A stretch of 5,440 nucleotides of DNA from Candidatus Melainabacteria bacterium (lineage in GTDB: Bacteria > Cyanobacteriota > Vampirovibrionia > Obscuribacterales > Obscuribacteraceae), in NCBI GenBank assembly GCA_003175915.1, contig PSRH01000085.1:1-5440 (forward strand), in the 5' to 3' direction. The notes beneath the pieces were generated by a model. That model did not search any database. It saw only the letters and a program-made list of their open reading frames with translations, and had not been told where the DNA came from. This document shows, in pieces, positions 5,372-5,440 of this stretch. Each line of letters opens with the position of its first letter. Position 1 is the stretch's first letter. The position numbers were made by a program, and so were the translations under genes.

Positions 5372-5440
5372 TTAAAGTTTATCGGTGCCGATATTCGGGG
5401 CGAACTGGAGATTTTGCAGGCTGGTTCCGGTGAAGGCTCC
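5372..5440 (-). CDS. Possible 3' end of a converging gene, cut by the window edge
   Basis: Read on the minus strand from the window edge, 22 codons run to a TAA at 5374-5372 (GAFTGTSLQNLQFAPNIGTD, then Lys-Leu). Codon choice is ordinary. Hydrophobic residues recur every five positions (F3, L8, F13), as in the pentapeptide repeat family, but three repeats are too few to decide. The same bases on the plus strand also read as a plausible peptide, but that frame has no ATG, GTG or TTG between the previous stop and that peptide. The minus reading is preferred weakly. Confidence 0.28.
   Translation of the reverse strand, partial: GAFTGTSLQNLQFAPNIGTDKL

Noticed and set aside
5378..5440. Plus-strand peptide reading at the right edge (FIGADIRGELEIL...)
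   Set aside because: It looks protein-like, but no start codon exists in this frame between the stop at 5321-5323 and the peptide.

Overview
This window has about 50% GC and looks like the chromosome of a bacterium in or near the Cyanobacteria. It could be a photosynthetic cyanobacterium or a non-photosynthetic relative of the Vampirovibrionia/Melainabacteria type. That placement is inference. It rests on a group 3 sigma factor whose region 2 resembles cyanobacterial SigF, an orphan membrane histidine kinase with the length and domain order of the cyanobacterial NblS/Hik33 kinases, and coaD followed directly by a DivIVA-like coiled-coil gene. Nothing photosynthesis-specific is present.

Layout. 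Positions 1-72 hold a complete tRNA-Pro(GGG). Positions 73-616 have no confident gene, only weak small-ORF and hairpin candidates. A sigma factor of the SigB/SigF type occupies 617-1732 on the minus strand and has an unusually long basic N-terminal extension. Positions 1733-2035 form a divergent control region. It contains a strong Shine-Dalgarno with a possible five-codon leader ORF for the sigma gene, a clear plus-strand intrinsic terminator with no plus-strand gene in front of it, and a good plus-strand promoter (TTGACA/TATTAC). From 2036 a plus-strand series follows: a 653-residue sensor histidine kinase, a 187-nt gap with a strong imperfect stem-loop and a possible 27-codon ORF, coaD (TTG start), and a 216-residue coiled-coil protein that overlaps coaD by 4 nt. 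After 5323 there is a hairpin and, at the edge, a possible 3' end of a converging minus-strand gene.

How the genes fit together. CoaD makes dephospho-CoA in CoA synthesis. The coiled-coil partner belongs to a DivIVA/SepIVA/Cdv3-like group linked to division or envelope growth, and the ATGA overlap implies coupled translation. The kinase has no response regulator beside it, so it probably signals to a regulator encoded elsewhere. The sigma factor has no anti-sigma gene beside it. The genes are housekeeping and regulatory in character. I see no mobile element, CRISPR array, defence system or biosynthetic cluster. The least explained signals are in the non-coding parts: the orphan terminator opposite the sigma leader, and the hairpin with a small ORF before coaD.
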